A stretch of DNA of 64,000 nt from Bacillus xiapuensis (GTDB lineage: Bacteria; Bacillota; Bacilli; Bacillales; Domibacillaceae). This document shows, in pieces, positions 44,645 to 53,268 of this stretch. Numbering within the stretch: position 1 is the stretch's first letter; each line of letters starts with the position of its first letter. Both the position numbers and the translations under genes were made by a program. The notes under the pieces were generated by a model that saw only the letters and a list, made by a program, of their open reading frames with translations, had not been told where the DNA came from and made no database searches. The DNA lies in NCBI RefSeq assembly GCF_002797355.1, contig NZ_KZ454939.1, positions 435,828 through 499,827 on the forward strand, in the 5' to 3' direction.

Positions 44645-45474
44645 AAGATATTTTCCTTGTTGTAGGCATTCCTGAAGCAACCTACCACTATCATGTAAAA
44701 AAGTTGGGGAAAGAAGATCCGGAAACGGAACTAAAAGAGATCATCACCTACCTATTTAGGAAGTTTCATGAACGCTATGGTTATAAACGAATCACAAAGG
44801 AATTAAAGAAATTAGGACATTGTGTTAATCATAAAAAAGTGTATCGGCTTATACGGGAATTAAGTTTGAAATGTGTAAAATTCATGCGGAAATCTCGGAA
44901 ATACAATTCCTATAAGGGGAAGGTTGGTAAGGTAGCGAAAAACTGTCTATCCCGCCGTTTTAACACACCTATCCCTCTTCAAAAATTAGTAACTGACATA
45001 ACAGAATTCAAATGTCTAGGCGAAGAGAAGTTGTATTTAAATCCTATTCTTGACCTTTATAATGGAGAAATTATTTCGTTTGGAATTAAGAAGTGTCCAA
45101 CATTGGATCTTGTCATGGAACCTTTAGACGAAACAATTGAGATCATAAAGAATCACGCAACCTACCGTACTACCATCCACTCGGATCAAGGGTGGCATTA
45201 CCAGCACAGCCAATGGGTGAGAACATTAAAGAAAAATATAGTATTCCAAAGCATGTCACGTAAAGCAACCTGCGCAGACAACGCTTTGATGGAGAATTTC
45301 TTTGGCATTTTAAAGCAAGAAATGTATTATGGGGAAAAACTAGTAAGCTATGAGGAATTAAAAAGGAGAATAGAAGAATATATCTACTGGTATAACAATG
45401 AACGATCCAAAGACAAATTGACTGGACTAAGTCCGGTCCAATACCGAACTCGATCCAGCCAATCAGCTGCATAA
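44608..45474 (+). CDS. IS150-type transposase OrfB (DDE integrase core)
   Basis: 288 residues from the reported start, or part of the OrfAB frameshift product. Catalytic triad visible: Asp in LVTDITEFKCL, Asp in TTIHSDQGWHYQ, Glu in ALMENFFGILKQEMYY. HTH_21 region (LFRKFHERYGYKRITKELKKLG) precedes it. No stops or frameshifts, so the element may still be active. Confidence 0.9.
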   Translation: MAFELKEEGVRLKDIFLVVGIPEATYHYHVKKLGKEDPETELKEIITYLFRKFHERYGYKRITKELKKLGHCVNHKKVYRLIRELSLKCVKFMRKSRKYNSYKGKVGKVAKNCLSRRFNTPIPLQKLVTDITEFKCLGEEKLYLNPILDLYNGEIISFGIKKCPTLDLVMEPLDETIEIIKNHATYRTTIHSDQGWHYQHSQWVRTLKKNIVFQSMSRKATCADNALMENFFGILKQEMYYGEKLVSYEELKRRIEEYIYWYNNERSKDKLTGLSPVQYRTRSSQSAA

Positions 45475-45499
45475 TAAAAACTCTAGCTTTTGGGGGTAA

Positions 45500-45736
45500 C
45501 CACCTTTTCACTAAAAAGTGAAGCGACTCTTTTTGGTTGTATAACAATGTTATTAGTGTTTTAATTCTTTTATCACGCCTATTGGTTAACCAAATTTAGA
45601 CAGAACTCTCCTATTATGATCAAAATAATTATATAGGGGACCTACCAACAAAACGCGGAAAACATACGCTAATACATTTTCTTTAAGGGGTAGTATCAGG
45701 GTTATACGGTTACAACGTTAAGGTAGAAATGGAATG
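45500..45736. other. Unassigned AT-rich spacer
   Basis: 237 bp between the IS150-type element and an IS3 remnant. No ORF with a ribosome site; a short plus-strand frame reading DLPTKRGKHTLIHF is interrupted by stops and could be a relic. Nothing else seen. Confidence 0.4.
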
Positions 45737-46165
45737 TCAACACTAATCTGAACAATTTTTATCAGGACTGCTGCTTAAATTCAGTCTGTGTCAAATATCC
45801 TAATGTTTGATGAATCCGAATGTGATTAAACCAGTTCACATAATCCCGCAGTTCAAGATCTAGTTGTTCAAGGGAATGAAAAGTACGTTGGTACACAAAT
45901 TCGATCTTAAAGCTTTTGTATGTTGCTTCTGCTACGGCATTATCATCTGGACATTCTTTTGCGCTAAGTGAAGGCTGGATGCCAAATGCTTCCGTTGCTT
46001 CTGCCATTAGTTGATTATCGAATTATGAGCCACGGTCTGTGTTGAATAATTGTACGTTTGTCAGGTTTACCTTTAATGCTACTTAAAGCTTGGTAGACAA
46101 GCGCTGCATCTTTACTTGGACCCGTACTTGCACCGACTAATTCACGATTAAAAAGATTGAAAGAA
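45737..46165 (-). pseudogene. IS3-family OrfB C-terminal remnant
   Basis: Minus strand reads ELVGASTGPSKDAALVYQALSSIKG, a frameshift, FNTDRGS-stop-FDNQLMAEATEAFGIQPSLSAKECPDDNAVAEATYKSFK and the usual end DYVNWFNHIRIHQTLGYLTQTEFK. Both frameshift and stop break it. The end TGTCAACACTAATCTGAACA (45736) looks like the element's inverted end; the other end is missing. Confidence 0.75.
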
Positions 46166-46250
46166 AGGCAAGTTAATTGGTAGAACCAGTACATAAATAA
46201 TCACTAACTATCCGTAAGAACCAATTTTACGCTGGTATTGACACTAACCA

Positions 46251-46297
46251 TCAATGATATGAACTAAGTTACTAAATCCTAGTTCGTATCATTGATC
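46251..46297 (-). terminator. Stem-loop at the end of the truncated gene
   Basis: ATCAATGATATGAACTA and TAGTTCGTATCATTGAT pair with one mismatch over 17 bp, loop of 13. The stop codon of the gene fragment lies within one arm. Confidence 0.6.
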
Positions 46298-46388
46298 AAT
46301 TCAAATATTCGCAAAAAATAAAGAACAGTTTCTTCAATTTGTTTCTCTGTATCAGTATAGGGAATATCTGCAACAGGTAGCCCTATTT
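46280..46388 (-). pseudogene. C-terminal fragment of a host gene cut by ISL3 copy 2
   Basis: Minus strand reads ..IGLPVADIPYTDTEKQIEETVLYFLRIFELINDTN-stop, ~36 codons, ending at a good terminator. The start would now fall in the ISL3 end. The family is not recognisable from this length. It is not the missing part of the ORF at 40692 in any way I can show. Confidence 0.5.
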
Positions 46389-47100
46389 GGTTCATCACCG
46401 TAACCTGGGGTTGACTCTAAAAAAATGAATAATTCGACACAAAACACTATGAAAAAAGCGAAAACTCACGTATCGTAATTGTTATTCAGACAAACCACGA
46501 TAAGAGTTTTCGCTTTGTCCTTCAAGATTCAAACGGTGGTTAGTGATTTTGCCCCGGCCATGGTGAAGGCGAATTCATGTCCTTGATCGCTTTGATTCGA
46601 TTCAATTTTTCACCGAAGCTTTGCGGAGCAGACGTTACGTAAGTGAAGCGAAAAAGCATCACCACGTGCGTTTCATCGACCGTTGGCTGACTCGTCGTCC
46701 AAGGAATGTAACCGAAGAAGAAAGAGGTTTCGTTACCCAGTGGTGCCAGAAAGATGAGCCAGTGAAGCATCTTGATCAATCTTTACAGCACATGCGTTAC
46801 GTCCTCAAGTCCAGTACGAGACGACAAGCGGAAAGATGATTAAGCGAATGATTCAAACGGTATCCGTTTCATGATTGTGGAGCGATTTCAAAGGTAGCAA
46901 AAACCTCGATTGCACGTAAAAAAGTGTTGCTGGATACGATCATTTCACTGCTTTCCAACGGGATCATGGAGGGGACTAACAATAAATTCAAACTCATCAA
47001 AAGACGCGGTTTTGGGTACCGTAACGACGCCCATTTTTTCCTACGCCTTCGATTGGAAACCGGACGTTGATTTTGTCACCCCTCGACTTTTGGTGTTGAA
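46389..47100 (+). mobile_element. Internally deleted ISL3-family element, copy 2
   Basis: 712 bp, inverted relative to copy 1 and the same length. Left end GGTTCATCACC is intact; the right end (CGACTTTTGGTGTTGAA) has diverged from the GGTCCATCAAC end of copy 1. Includes the same stem-loop (46458-46513). The two copies bracket 5.6 kb of accessory DNA. Confidence 0.78.
46536..47070 (+). pseudogene. ISL3 transposase C-terminal remnant (copy 2)
   Basis: Same 5'-truncated frame and same first frameshift as copy 1, but with a private stop after STRRQAER and another after LSE, while the C-terminus RRGFGYRNDAHFFLRLRLETGR is intact. So both copies descend from one defective parent and then decayed separately. 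Confidence 0.8.
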
Positions 47101-47274
47101 TTTAATTTTAAGAAAAGTATTGATTTTCTTAAAAATGGTGTCTAAATGCAGCAGAGGATTATTCTGTAGCAGACCATTGAATGAAAAGCAGCGGAAGAAA
47201 GCATCCTTGTAATCAGACGGCAAGCAGCGAGAGATGTTATAATAAAAACAGTGCAAATATGAAAGGATGTTACT

Positions 47275-49434
47275 ATGAGCAAGACAGTTGTATTAGCGGA
47301 GAAACCGTCCGTGGCCCGTGATATCGCTCGTGTCTTACATTGCAGCAAAAAAGGGAACGGATTTTTAGAGGGGAATAAATATATCGTAACTTGGGCGCTA
47401 GGGCATTTGGTGACGCATGCCGATCCTGAAGGGTACGGAAAAGAGTACAAAACATGGAATTTAGCGGATTTGCCGCTGATGCCGGATCCTTTAAAAACCG
47501 TGGTTATCAAGAAAACCAGCAAGCAATTTCAAGCGGTGAAAACGCAATTGCACCGGAAAGATGTCCGCGAAATCATTATCGCAACAGATGCCGGACGGGA
47601 AGGTGAACTTGTGGCCCGCTGGATTATTGATCAAGCGCATGTGAAAAAGCCAGTCAAGCGGTTGTGGATTTCTTCAGTGACCGATAAAGCGATCCGTGAA
47701 GGGTTTTCCAAGCTCCGCGACGGGCGGGAGTATGAAAATTTATACCGGTCAGCCGTTGCCAGAGCGGAAGCGGATTGGCTTGTCGGCATCAACGCCACAC
47801 GTGCGTTAACGACTAAATTTAATGCGCAGCTTTCCTGCGGTCGGGTGCAAACCCCCACATTAGCGATGATCGCTAAGCGGGAAGAAGAGATCCGGAACTT
47901 TAAGCCGAAGAGCTATTTTGGAATTACAGCGGTTGCCGGCGGCATCAAGTTTACCTGGAAAGAGGCTAAATCCAATGATGTGAAGATCTTTTCTGAAGAT
48001 AAGCGCGACGGGATTTTACAAGCAATCCGCGGCAAAGAAGCGGTCGTAACCCATATCAAAAAGGCGGCGAAAAAGTCATACGCGCCGGAGTTATATGACC
48101 TGACAGAATTGCAGCGGGATGCTCATAAACTTTTTGGCTATTCTGCGAAAGAAACGCTGTCGATTATGCAAAAGTTATATGAACATCACAAGCTGGTCAC
48201 TTATCCGCGGACCGACTCCCGTTATTTATCCAGCGATATGACTGATACGCTGAAAGAGCGCGTGGAAGCGGTGGAAATCAGACCGTACGCCGGATTAGCA
48301 GCGAAAGTGTTAAAGCGCGGCATTAAGTCTAATAAGTCGTTTGTCAGCGATGCGAAAGTCAGCGACCATCATGCGATCGTGCCAACTGAGCAAACAGCGA
48401 TTCTCAATGATTTAAGCGAGAAAGAACGCAAAATTTATGATCTCATTGTTAAGCGTTTTTTAGCGGTTTTATTGCCGCCGTTTGAATATGAACAAACAAC
48501 GGTGGAGGTAAAGATTGGCGGGGAAGTCTTTACAGCCAAAGGGAAAGTGATTAAAACGCTTGGCTGGAAAGAAGTGTACGGCAAGGAAGAGGACGATGAA
48601 GCCTCTTTGCCGCCCGTCAAGCAGGGAGAAACGCTGGAAGTCGCTGCCTTAACAGCCACGCGCGGAGAAACGGCTCCGCCTTCCCGCTTTAACGAAGGAA
48701 CACTCCTGTCAGCGATGGAGAATCCGGCTAAATATAGCGGAGAAGAGCGCAAGGATATTAAACAAACACTGAATCGGGCAGGCGGGATTGGCACTGTGGC
48801 AACAAGAGCGGACATCATTGATAAGCTGTTTAATACCTTTTTAATTGAGAAGAAGGGCAAAGACATTTATATTACTTCCAAAGGCAAGCAGCTGCTGGAG
48901 CTTGTCCCGGAAGAACTGCAATCGCCGGCACTCACAGCGGAATGGGAGCAGAAGCTTGATGCTATTGCGAAAGGAAAGCTTAAGCCCCAAGCGTTTATGC
49001 AAGAGATTCGAGCTTATACCAAAAGCGTGATAAAGGATATTAAAAACAGCCAGAAACAATTTAAGCACGATAATATTACGGGAAGCCAATGTCCGGATTG
49101 CGGCAAGCTTCTGCTTGAGGTGAACGGCAAAAAAGGCAAAATGCTCGTCTGTCAAGACCGAGAATGCGGATACCGCAAAAACGTGGCGCGGCTCACGAAC
49201 GCCCGCTGCCCGAATTGTCATAAAAAATTGGAGCTGCGCGGTGAAGGGGAAGGGCAAATTTTTGTCTGCAAATGCGGGCATAAAGAGAAGCTGTCGGCCT
49301 TTCAGCAGCGCCGCAAAAAAGAATCCGGAAACAAGGCGAGCAAGCGCGATGTCAATCAGTATCTGAAGAAACAAAACAAACAAGAGCCGATCAATACAGC
49401 GCTGGCGGACGCTTTATCGAAACTGAAATTATAA
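47275..49434 (+). CDS. topB: DNA topoisomerase III
   Basis: 719 residues, type IA topoisomerase that unlinks single-strand-containing DNA, often with RecQ, whose gene is also in this window. N-terminal TOPRIM (VLAEKPSVARDIARVL, IIATDAGREGELVARW), active-site Tyr in LVTYPRTDSRYLS (near residue 310), GGIGTVATRADII, and C-terminal zinc-ribbon-like Cys clusters (CPDCGKLLLEV.., CPNCHKKLEL..). Length is as in B. subtilis TopB. The promoter may be TGT-TATAAT at 47234, just outside ISL3 copy 2. ATG preceded by AAAGGATG. Confidence 0.95.
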   Translation: MSKTVVLAEKPSVARDIARVLHCSKKGNGFLEGNKYIVTWALGHLVTHADPEGYGKEYKTWNLADLPLMPDPLKTVVIKKTSKQFQAVKTQLHRKDVREIIIATDAGREGELVARWIIDQAHVKKPVKRLWISSVTDKAIREGFSKLRDGREYENLYRSAVARAEADWLVGINATRALTTKFNAQLSCGRVQTPTLAMIAKREEEIRNFKPKSYFGITAVAGGIKFTWKEAKSNDVKIFSEDKRDGILQAIRGKEAVVTHIKKAAKKSYAPELYDLTELQRDAHKLFGYSAKETLSIMQKLYEHHKLVTYPRTDSRYLSSDMTDTLKERVEAVEIRPYAGLAAKVLKRGIKSNKSFVSDAKVSDHHAIVPTEQTAILNDLSEKERKIYDLIVKRFLAVLLPPFEYEQTTVEVKIGGEVFTAKGKVIKTLGWKEVYGKEEDDEASLPPVKQGETLEVAALTATRGETAPPSRFNEGTLLSAMENPAKYSGEERKDIKQTLNRAGGIGTVATRADIIDKLFNTFLIEKKGKDIYITSKGKQLLELVPEELQSPALTAEWEQKLDAIAKGKLKPQAFMQEIRAYTKSVIKDIKNSQKQFKHDNITGSQCPDCGKLLLEVNGKKGKMLVCQDRECGYRKNVARLTNARCPNCHKKLELRGEGEGQIFVCKCGHKEKLSAFQQRRKKESGNKASKRDVNQYLKKQNKQEPINTALADALSKLKL

Positions 49435-49441
49435 AGAATGA

Positions 49442-49486
49442 GAAACAAAGGGATGAGGGAATGACCGTCATCCCTTTGTTTTTTAC
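49442..49486 (+). terminator. Terminator of topB
   Basis: AACAAAGGGATGA and TCATCCCTTTGTT with an 11-nt loop, followed by TTTTA. Confidence 0.88.
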
Positions 49487-49531
49487 TTAGAATACTGACT
49501 TGCTGCTTTGGCGTCTTTTCGGATAAAGCTC

Positions 49532-49561
49532 TTGTGTTTTTCCAGCTGACCTGCCTATAAT
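49532..49561 (+). promoter_or_regulatory. Promoter of metA
   Basis: TTGTGT (49532) - 18 bp - TATAAT (49556). No S-box or T-box leader fits into the short 5' region, so metA is not under the SAM riboswitch found at 53081. Confidence 0.5.
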
Positions 49562-49599
49562 TATTTATTGAAAATTCAAAAATAGAAGGGGGTTAGAAC

Positions 49600-50508
49600 A
49601 TGCCGATCAATATACCGAAAAAATTGCCTGCAAGGGAAGTATTAGAAAAAGAGAATGTGTTTATCATGGATGCCGACCGCGCGAACAGTCAGGATATTCG
49701 CCCGCTGAATATTGTCATCTTAAATTTAATGCCGGAAAAAGAAAAAACAGAGGCGCATCTGCTTCGGCTGCTGGGAAATACGCCGCTCCAAGTCAACGTA
49801 TCTTTTTTACACACGGCGACACATGAATCAAAAAATGTCAGCAAAACGCATCTCGAACAGTTTTATACGACGTTTACAGAAGTGAAGAACAAACGAATTG
49901 ACGGATTAATTATTACGGGCGCACCCATTGAGTTAATGCGGTTTGAAGAGGTTAATTATTGGAACGAATTAACGGAAATCATGGATTGGGCAAAAACGAA
50001 TGTAACCTCATGCCTGTATATTTGCTGGGGAGCCCAGGCCGCGCTGTATCATCATTATCGCATCGGCAAGTTTGAATTGCCCAAGAAATGTTCGGGCATT
50101 TACAAACACATCGTTACAGAACCAACGGTGAAGCTCTTGCGCGGCTTCGATGACGAGTTCTATGCGCCGATTTCCCGCTATACCGATGTGAATCAATCCG
50201 AGATTGATGCCCACCCCGATTTGCAGCTGTTAGCTTATTCGGAGGAGGCCGGTCCGTTTCTGATTCTCTCAAGAGATCAAAAAAATATTATGGTTACTGG
50301 ACATCTCGAATACGATGCCCAAACGCTGGCGGAAGAATACAGCCGAGATCTAAAAAAAGGAATCGACATTGATGTGCCAAAAAACTATTTCCCGGACAAT
50401 AATCCGACAAGGAAGCCTGTCAATAAATGGCGTTCTCATGCTCATTTACTGTTTTCTAACTGGCTAAACTACTATGTCTATCAAGAAACGCCTTTTGAAT
50501 GGGAATAG
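49600..50508 (+). CDS. metA: Homoserine O-acetyltransferase (MetA family)
   Basis: 302 residues. First step of methionine synthesis: acylation of homoserine. Catalytic Cys142 ([11 protein letters not shown]), His235 and Glu237 (VTGHLEYD) are in place. Residue 111 is Glu (TGAPIE); in this family Glu111 selects acetyl-CoA while Gly111 selects succinyl-CoA, so despite the frequent label succinyltransferase this should be an acetyltransferase, as in B. cereus. Ribosome site AAGGGGGT 9 bp upstream. Stands alone between two terminators. Confidence 0.92.
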   Translation: MPINIPKKLPAREVLEKENVFIMDADRANSQDIRPLNIVILNLMPEKEKTEAHLLRLLGNTPLQVNVSFLHTATHESKNVSKTHLEQFYTTFTEVKNKRIDGLIITGAPIELMRFEEVNYWNELTEIMDWAKTNVTSCLYICWGAQAALYHHYRIGKFELPKKCSGIYKHIVTEPTVKLLRGFDDEFYAPISRYTDVNQSEIDAHPDLQLLAYSEEAGPFLILSRDQKNIMVTGHLEYDAQTLAEEYSRDLKKGIDIDVPKNYFPDNNPTRKPVNKWRSHAHLLFSNWLNYYVYQETPFEWE

Positions 50509-50511
50509 AGC

Positions 50512-50541
50512 AAAAAGCCCGGATGTGAAATCCGGGCTTTT
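50512..50541 (+). terminator. Terminator of metA
   Basis: AAAAGCCCGGAT and ATCCGGGCTTTT with a 5-nt loop, then TACAT. Symmetric enough to work in either direction. Confidence 0.88.
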
Positions 50542-50878
50542 ACATAAGGTGTGCCTCCGAGCAGTCGGAGCTCTTGGCTCTCCGCTGTTTGTTTTTTATA
50601 TGCGGGAGTATTGAATTCCCCTGCTTACTACGCTGAAGCAGGGGATTCACGCGAACGCCAATGTAACCGTCAGCTTCTTAGCAGGCTGCCTCCGCAGTCC
50701 CTGCGATGGATACGAAATTTATATGGTTTTAGCATCTCGTTCTGATTTTGACCCTGGGTTTTCGTGCCGCAGGTTTAAGGTTGTCTCATGCGGCTCTTGA
50801 AAGCTATTGGCGATTGATAGCCAGCAGAGACGAGTTCTTTTTCCACATCAGCCACTACGGCAGAATCGTTCAGGGGTA
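50542..50878. other. Intergenic region with hairpins, possibly a repeat relic
   Basis: 337 bp between metA and mtnU (convergent). Contains CCCCTGCTT..AAGCAGGGG (50619-50645), a strong hairpin followed by ATTCACGCGAACGCC, and TATATGCGGGA (50598), which recalls the end block of the intergenic repeats at 7622 and 27809. No ORF with a ribosome site. Confidence 0.35.
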
Positions 50879-51718
50879 TTACTCATTGGGCGATGCCTTG
50901 CCCATTCCTTGCAGCGGGATTCTTCTTTCGGAAAAATGATAAAACTGCGGCCGGCGATCTTCGAATACCGGGATTCGCTTTCTGATCTCCGCAACTTTAT
51001 TTAAATCGATTTCTCCGATAAGCATTTCTTCGTCTTTGCCGGCTTCAGCTATAATTTCCCCCCAAGGATCAATGATCAGCGAATGGCCGGCAAAGACATT
51101 ATTTGGATCTGAACCGCTGCGGTTGCAGGCAATAACGTAAGCTTGATTTTCAATCGCTCGCGCCAAGAGCAGCGTCCGCCAGTGATCGACACGGGCAAGC
51201 GGCCATTCGGCTGACACAAATAATACCTTTGCGCCCTTTAAAACATGAGTTCTTAACCATTCAGGAAAGCGGATATCATAGCAAATAAAAGCAGCCATTG
51301 TTTCGTTTTCCAGCATAAAGAGGCCATCCTCATTCCCGGCCTGCAGATATTTTTCTTCCTCCATAAGCCGAAAAAGATGCAGTTTACTATAAGATTTCAC
51401 TAGTTGTCCGTCTCGATTTGTGACGAGCATCGTGTTTTCGACTCCGCTGTCCGTCTTATTGGCAACAGAGCCAGCCACAATATGCATGCGGTGCTTTTTC
51501 GCTTGAGCTGCTAAAAAAGCTGCGGTTTGCTTGATATTTGTGTCCGCAATTTCATCCAGACGGCCTAAATCGTAACCCGTTGTCCATAGCTCCGGCAAAA
51601 CGGCAAGATCACATTGTTTCTCCGCCGCAACGCGCAGCCATTTGTCAGCGCGTTGAATATTTTCTTCCGGATCGCCAAATGCAATATCCATTTGAAGACA
51701 AGCAATCCTCCATTTCAT
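50879..51718 (-). CDS. mtnU: Carbon-nitrogen hydrolase, 2-oxoglutaramate amidase of methionine salvage
   Basis: 279 residues of the nitrilase superfamily. Catalytic triad Glu in LPELWTTGYD, Lys in KLHLFRLMEEEKY and Cys in AAFICYDIRFPEWLR are visible. B. subtilis YkrU/MtnU has the same position, divergent from mtnE. MtnE transaminates ketomethylthiobutyrate using glutamine, making 2-oxoglutaramate, which MtnU hydrolyses to 2-oxoglutarate. The start codon follows GAGGGGAT closely. Confidence 0.85.
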   Translation of the reverse strand: MKWRIACLQMDIAFGDPEENIQRADKWLRVAAEKQCDLAVLPELWTTGYDLGRLDEIADTNIKQTAAFLAAQAKKHRMHIVAGSVANKTDSGVENTMLVTNRDGQLVKSYSKLHLFRLMEEEKYLQAGNEDGLFMLENETMAAFICYDIRFPEWLRTHVLKGAKVLFVSAEWPLARVDHWRTLLLARAIENQAYVIACNRSGSDPNNVFAGHSLIIDPWGEIIAEAGKDEEMLIGEIDLNKVAEIRKRIPVFEDRRPQFYHFSERRIPLQGMGKASPNE

Positions 51719-51819
51719 TACAGATCCCCTCCTCTGATTCAGAAAATTCTTTCTTTACATTCTTTATCTTTCGTTATACCATTATTAACTATAATTGAAA
51801 AGCAGGAGAGGCTGGTAAT

Positions 51820-53016
51820 ATGAAAGAGTTCAAACAATCCAATCTGCTTCAGGCTCTGCCTGATCAATTTTTTGCAAAATTGAGCAAGAAAGTGGCTGAG
51901 GCTGTGCATGAGGGCCGGGATATTATTAACCTGGGACAAGGAAATCCTGATCAGCCGACGTTCCCGCATATTGTTGAAGCGTTAAAGCAGGCGGCTGATC
52001 GCCCGATAAATCATAAATATTCGCCTTTTAAAGGGTTTCCTTATATAAAACAGGCTTGTGCCGAATTTTACAAAAGGGAATATGGTGTAGAGGTTGATCC
52101 AGAAAGGGAGGTGGCCTTGCTTTTTGGAGGGAAAACAGGGCTGGTGGAGTTGCCTCAAGTTTTGTTAAACTCCGGCGATTTGGTTCTCGTGCCTGATCCC
52201 GGCTATCCCGATTATTGGTCGGGGATCGCCTTGGCGGGAGCTGAAATGTATAGGATGCCGCTGAAGAAGGAGAACCGTTTTCTCCCGCAATACGAAGCTA
52301 TCCCAGAAGAAATCTGCAAGCGGGCGAAACTATTGTTTATTAATTATCCGAATAATCCGACAGGTGCTGTCGCGGATCTGGAATTCTTTGAACAGACGAT
52401 CGAATTTGCTCATAAGCATGAGATATGCGTCGTCCATGATTTTGCTTATGGAGCGATTGGTTTTGATGGAAAAAAGCCGGTCAGCTATCTGGAAGCCGAC
52501 CGGGCGAAGGCAACTGGATTAGAAATTTATACATTGTCCAAAACGTATAATATGGCCGGCTGGCGGGTTGGATTTGCGGTCGGCAATCCGAGCGTGATTG
52601 CCGCTTTGGAATTACTGCAGGATCATTTGCATTGCAGCATCTTCGGGGCGGTGCAGGAGGCGGCAGCGGCAGCATTGCTTAGCTCGCAGGAGTGTGTATA
52701 TGAACAAGCCAAACTGTATGAAAGACGGCGGGATGTATGGATGAAAGGTTTAAGTGATATCGGCTGGGAAGCGGATGCGCCTGCAGGCTCTTTTTTTACA
52801 TGGCTGAAGGTTCCGGACGGTTATACTTCTGAACAATTCAGTGATTTGCTGCTCAATGAAGCGAATATCGCTGTAGCGCCTGGTGCGGGATTTGGCGCCC
52901 ATGGAGAGGGGTATGTGCGGGCGGGAATGCTCGCTTCAGAAGAAAGAATCCGGGAAGCAATTGACCGATTAAAAAAAATAAACATTTTCAAAAAAAATGT
53001 TGACAGTCAAGCCTAA
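51820..53016 (+). CDS. mtnE: PLP-dependent aminotransferase of methionine salvage
   Basis: 398 residues, fold-type I class I/II aminotransferase. PLP Lys is in IYTLSKTYNMAGWRVGF; NYPNNPTGAV and DFAYGAIGFDG bind cofactor; the last Arg is in YVRAGMLASEERIREAI. By position (divergent from mtnU, upstream of a SAM riboswitch) it corresponds to B. subtilis YkrV/MtnE, which makes methionine from ketomethylthiobutyrate. The last codons hold the -35 of the downstream riboswitch promoter. Confidence 0.85.
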   Translation: MKEFKQSNLLQALPDQFFAKLSKKVAEAVHEGRDIINLGQGNPDQPTFPHIVEALKQAADRPINHKYSPFKGFPYIKQACAEFYKREYGVEVDPEREVALLFGGKTGLVELPQVLLNSGDLVLVPDPGYPDYWSGIALAGAEMYRMPLKKENRFLPQYEAIPEEICKRAKLLFINYPNNPTGAVADLEFFEQTIEFAHKHEICVVHDFAYGAIGFDGKKPVSYLEADRAKATGLEIYTLSKTYNMAGWRVGFAVGNPSVIAALELLQDHLHCSIFGAVQEAAAAALLSSQECVYEQAKLYERRRDVWMKGLSDIGWEADAPAGSFFTWLKVPDGYTSEQFSDLLLNEANIAVAPGAGFGAHGEGYVRAGMLASEERIREAIDRLKKINIFKKNVDSQA

Positions 53017-53028
53017 ACGTGGAATAAT
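53000..53028 (+). promoter_or_regulatory. Promoter of the SAM riboswitch transcript
   Basis: TTGACA (53000) - 17 bp - AATAAT (53023). The -35 overlaps the last codons of mtnE. Start point about 53035, 46 nt before the aptamer. Confidence 0.7.
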
Positions 53029-53080
53029 GCAAATTAATCGAAAACAGATTATTATCAAACATTTAAATATCATATGAACA

Positions 53081-53236
53081 TCTTATCAAGAGCAGGTGGA
53101 GGGACGAGCCCGATGAAGCCCGGCAACCGACTTGGCATAAACCAAGCACGGTGCTAATTCTTGCAGCGAAAAGCTGAGAGATAAGAAGAAGTGTTGATTG
53201 ACAGTTAAGCCTCTTCTTATCGAAGGGGCTTTTTTG
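53081..53236 (+). ncRNA. SAM-I (S-box) riboswitch with terminator
   Basis: P1 is TCTTATC (53081) with GATAAGA (53180-53186). Core motifs AGGTGGAGGGA, GATGAAGCCCGGCAACC and GGTGCTAATTC match the S-box consensus. Downstream AGCCTCTTC-TTATC-GAAGGGGCT (53208-53231) and six T residues form the terminator. GATAAGAAG of the P1 3' arm can instead pair with CTTCTTATC in the terminator, giving the antiterminator. With SAM bound, P1 holds its arm and the terminator forms; so the downstream gene is on when SAM is low. Confidence 0.95.
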
Positions 53237-53268
53237 TAATGACAAACAGATCAAGAGGAGGAGTTAAT

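Larger units (their letters stand above)
44028..45499 (+). mobile_element. IS150-type IS3-family insertion sequence, apparently intact
   Basis: About 1.47 kb with ends TGCACCCCAAAAGTTAGAGT (44028) and, inverted, TTACCCCCAAAAGCTAGAGT (ending 45499). Two overlapping frames orfA and orfB joined by a -1 frameshift site. Just inside the left end the terminal sequence is repeated in inverse, so CACCCCAAAAGTTAGAGT-CAA-ACTCTAACTTTTGGGGGTG forms a hairpin (44030-44069). Confidence 0.85.

Noticed and set aside
40012-47108. Target-site duplication flanking the ISL3-bracketed island or its single copies
   Set aside because: I compared 8-bp flanks of both copies and of the whole unit and found no match, so recent composite transposition is not supported.
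49487-49599. S-box or T-box leader in front of metA
   Set aside because: Only about 110 bp remain after the topB terminator and none of the conserved core motifs are present.
53239-53268. ATG at 53239 as the start of the riboswitch-controlled gene
   Set aside because: It lies immediately after the terminator T-tract without a ribosome site, while ATG 53269 follows AGAGGAGG at 7 bp.
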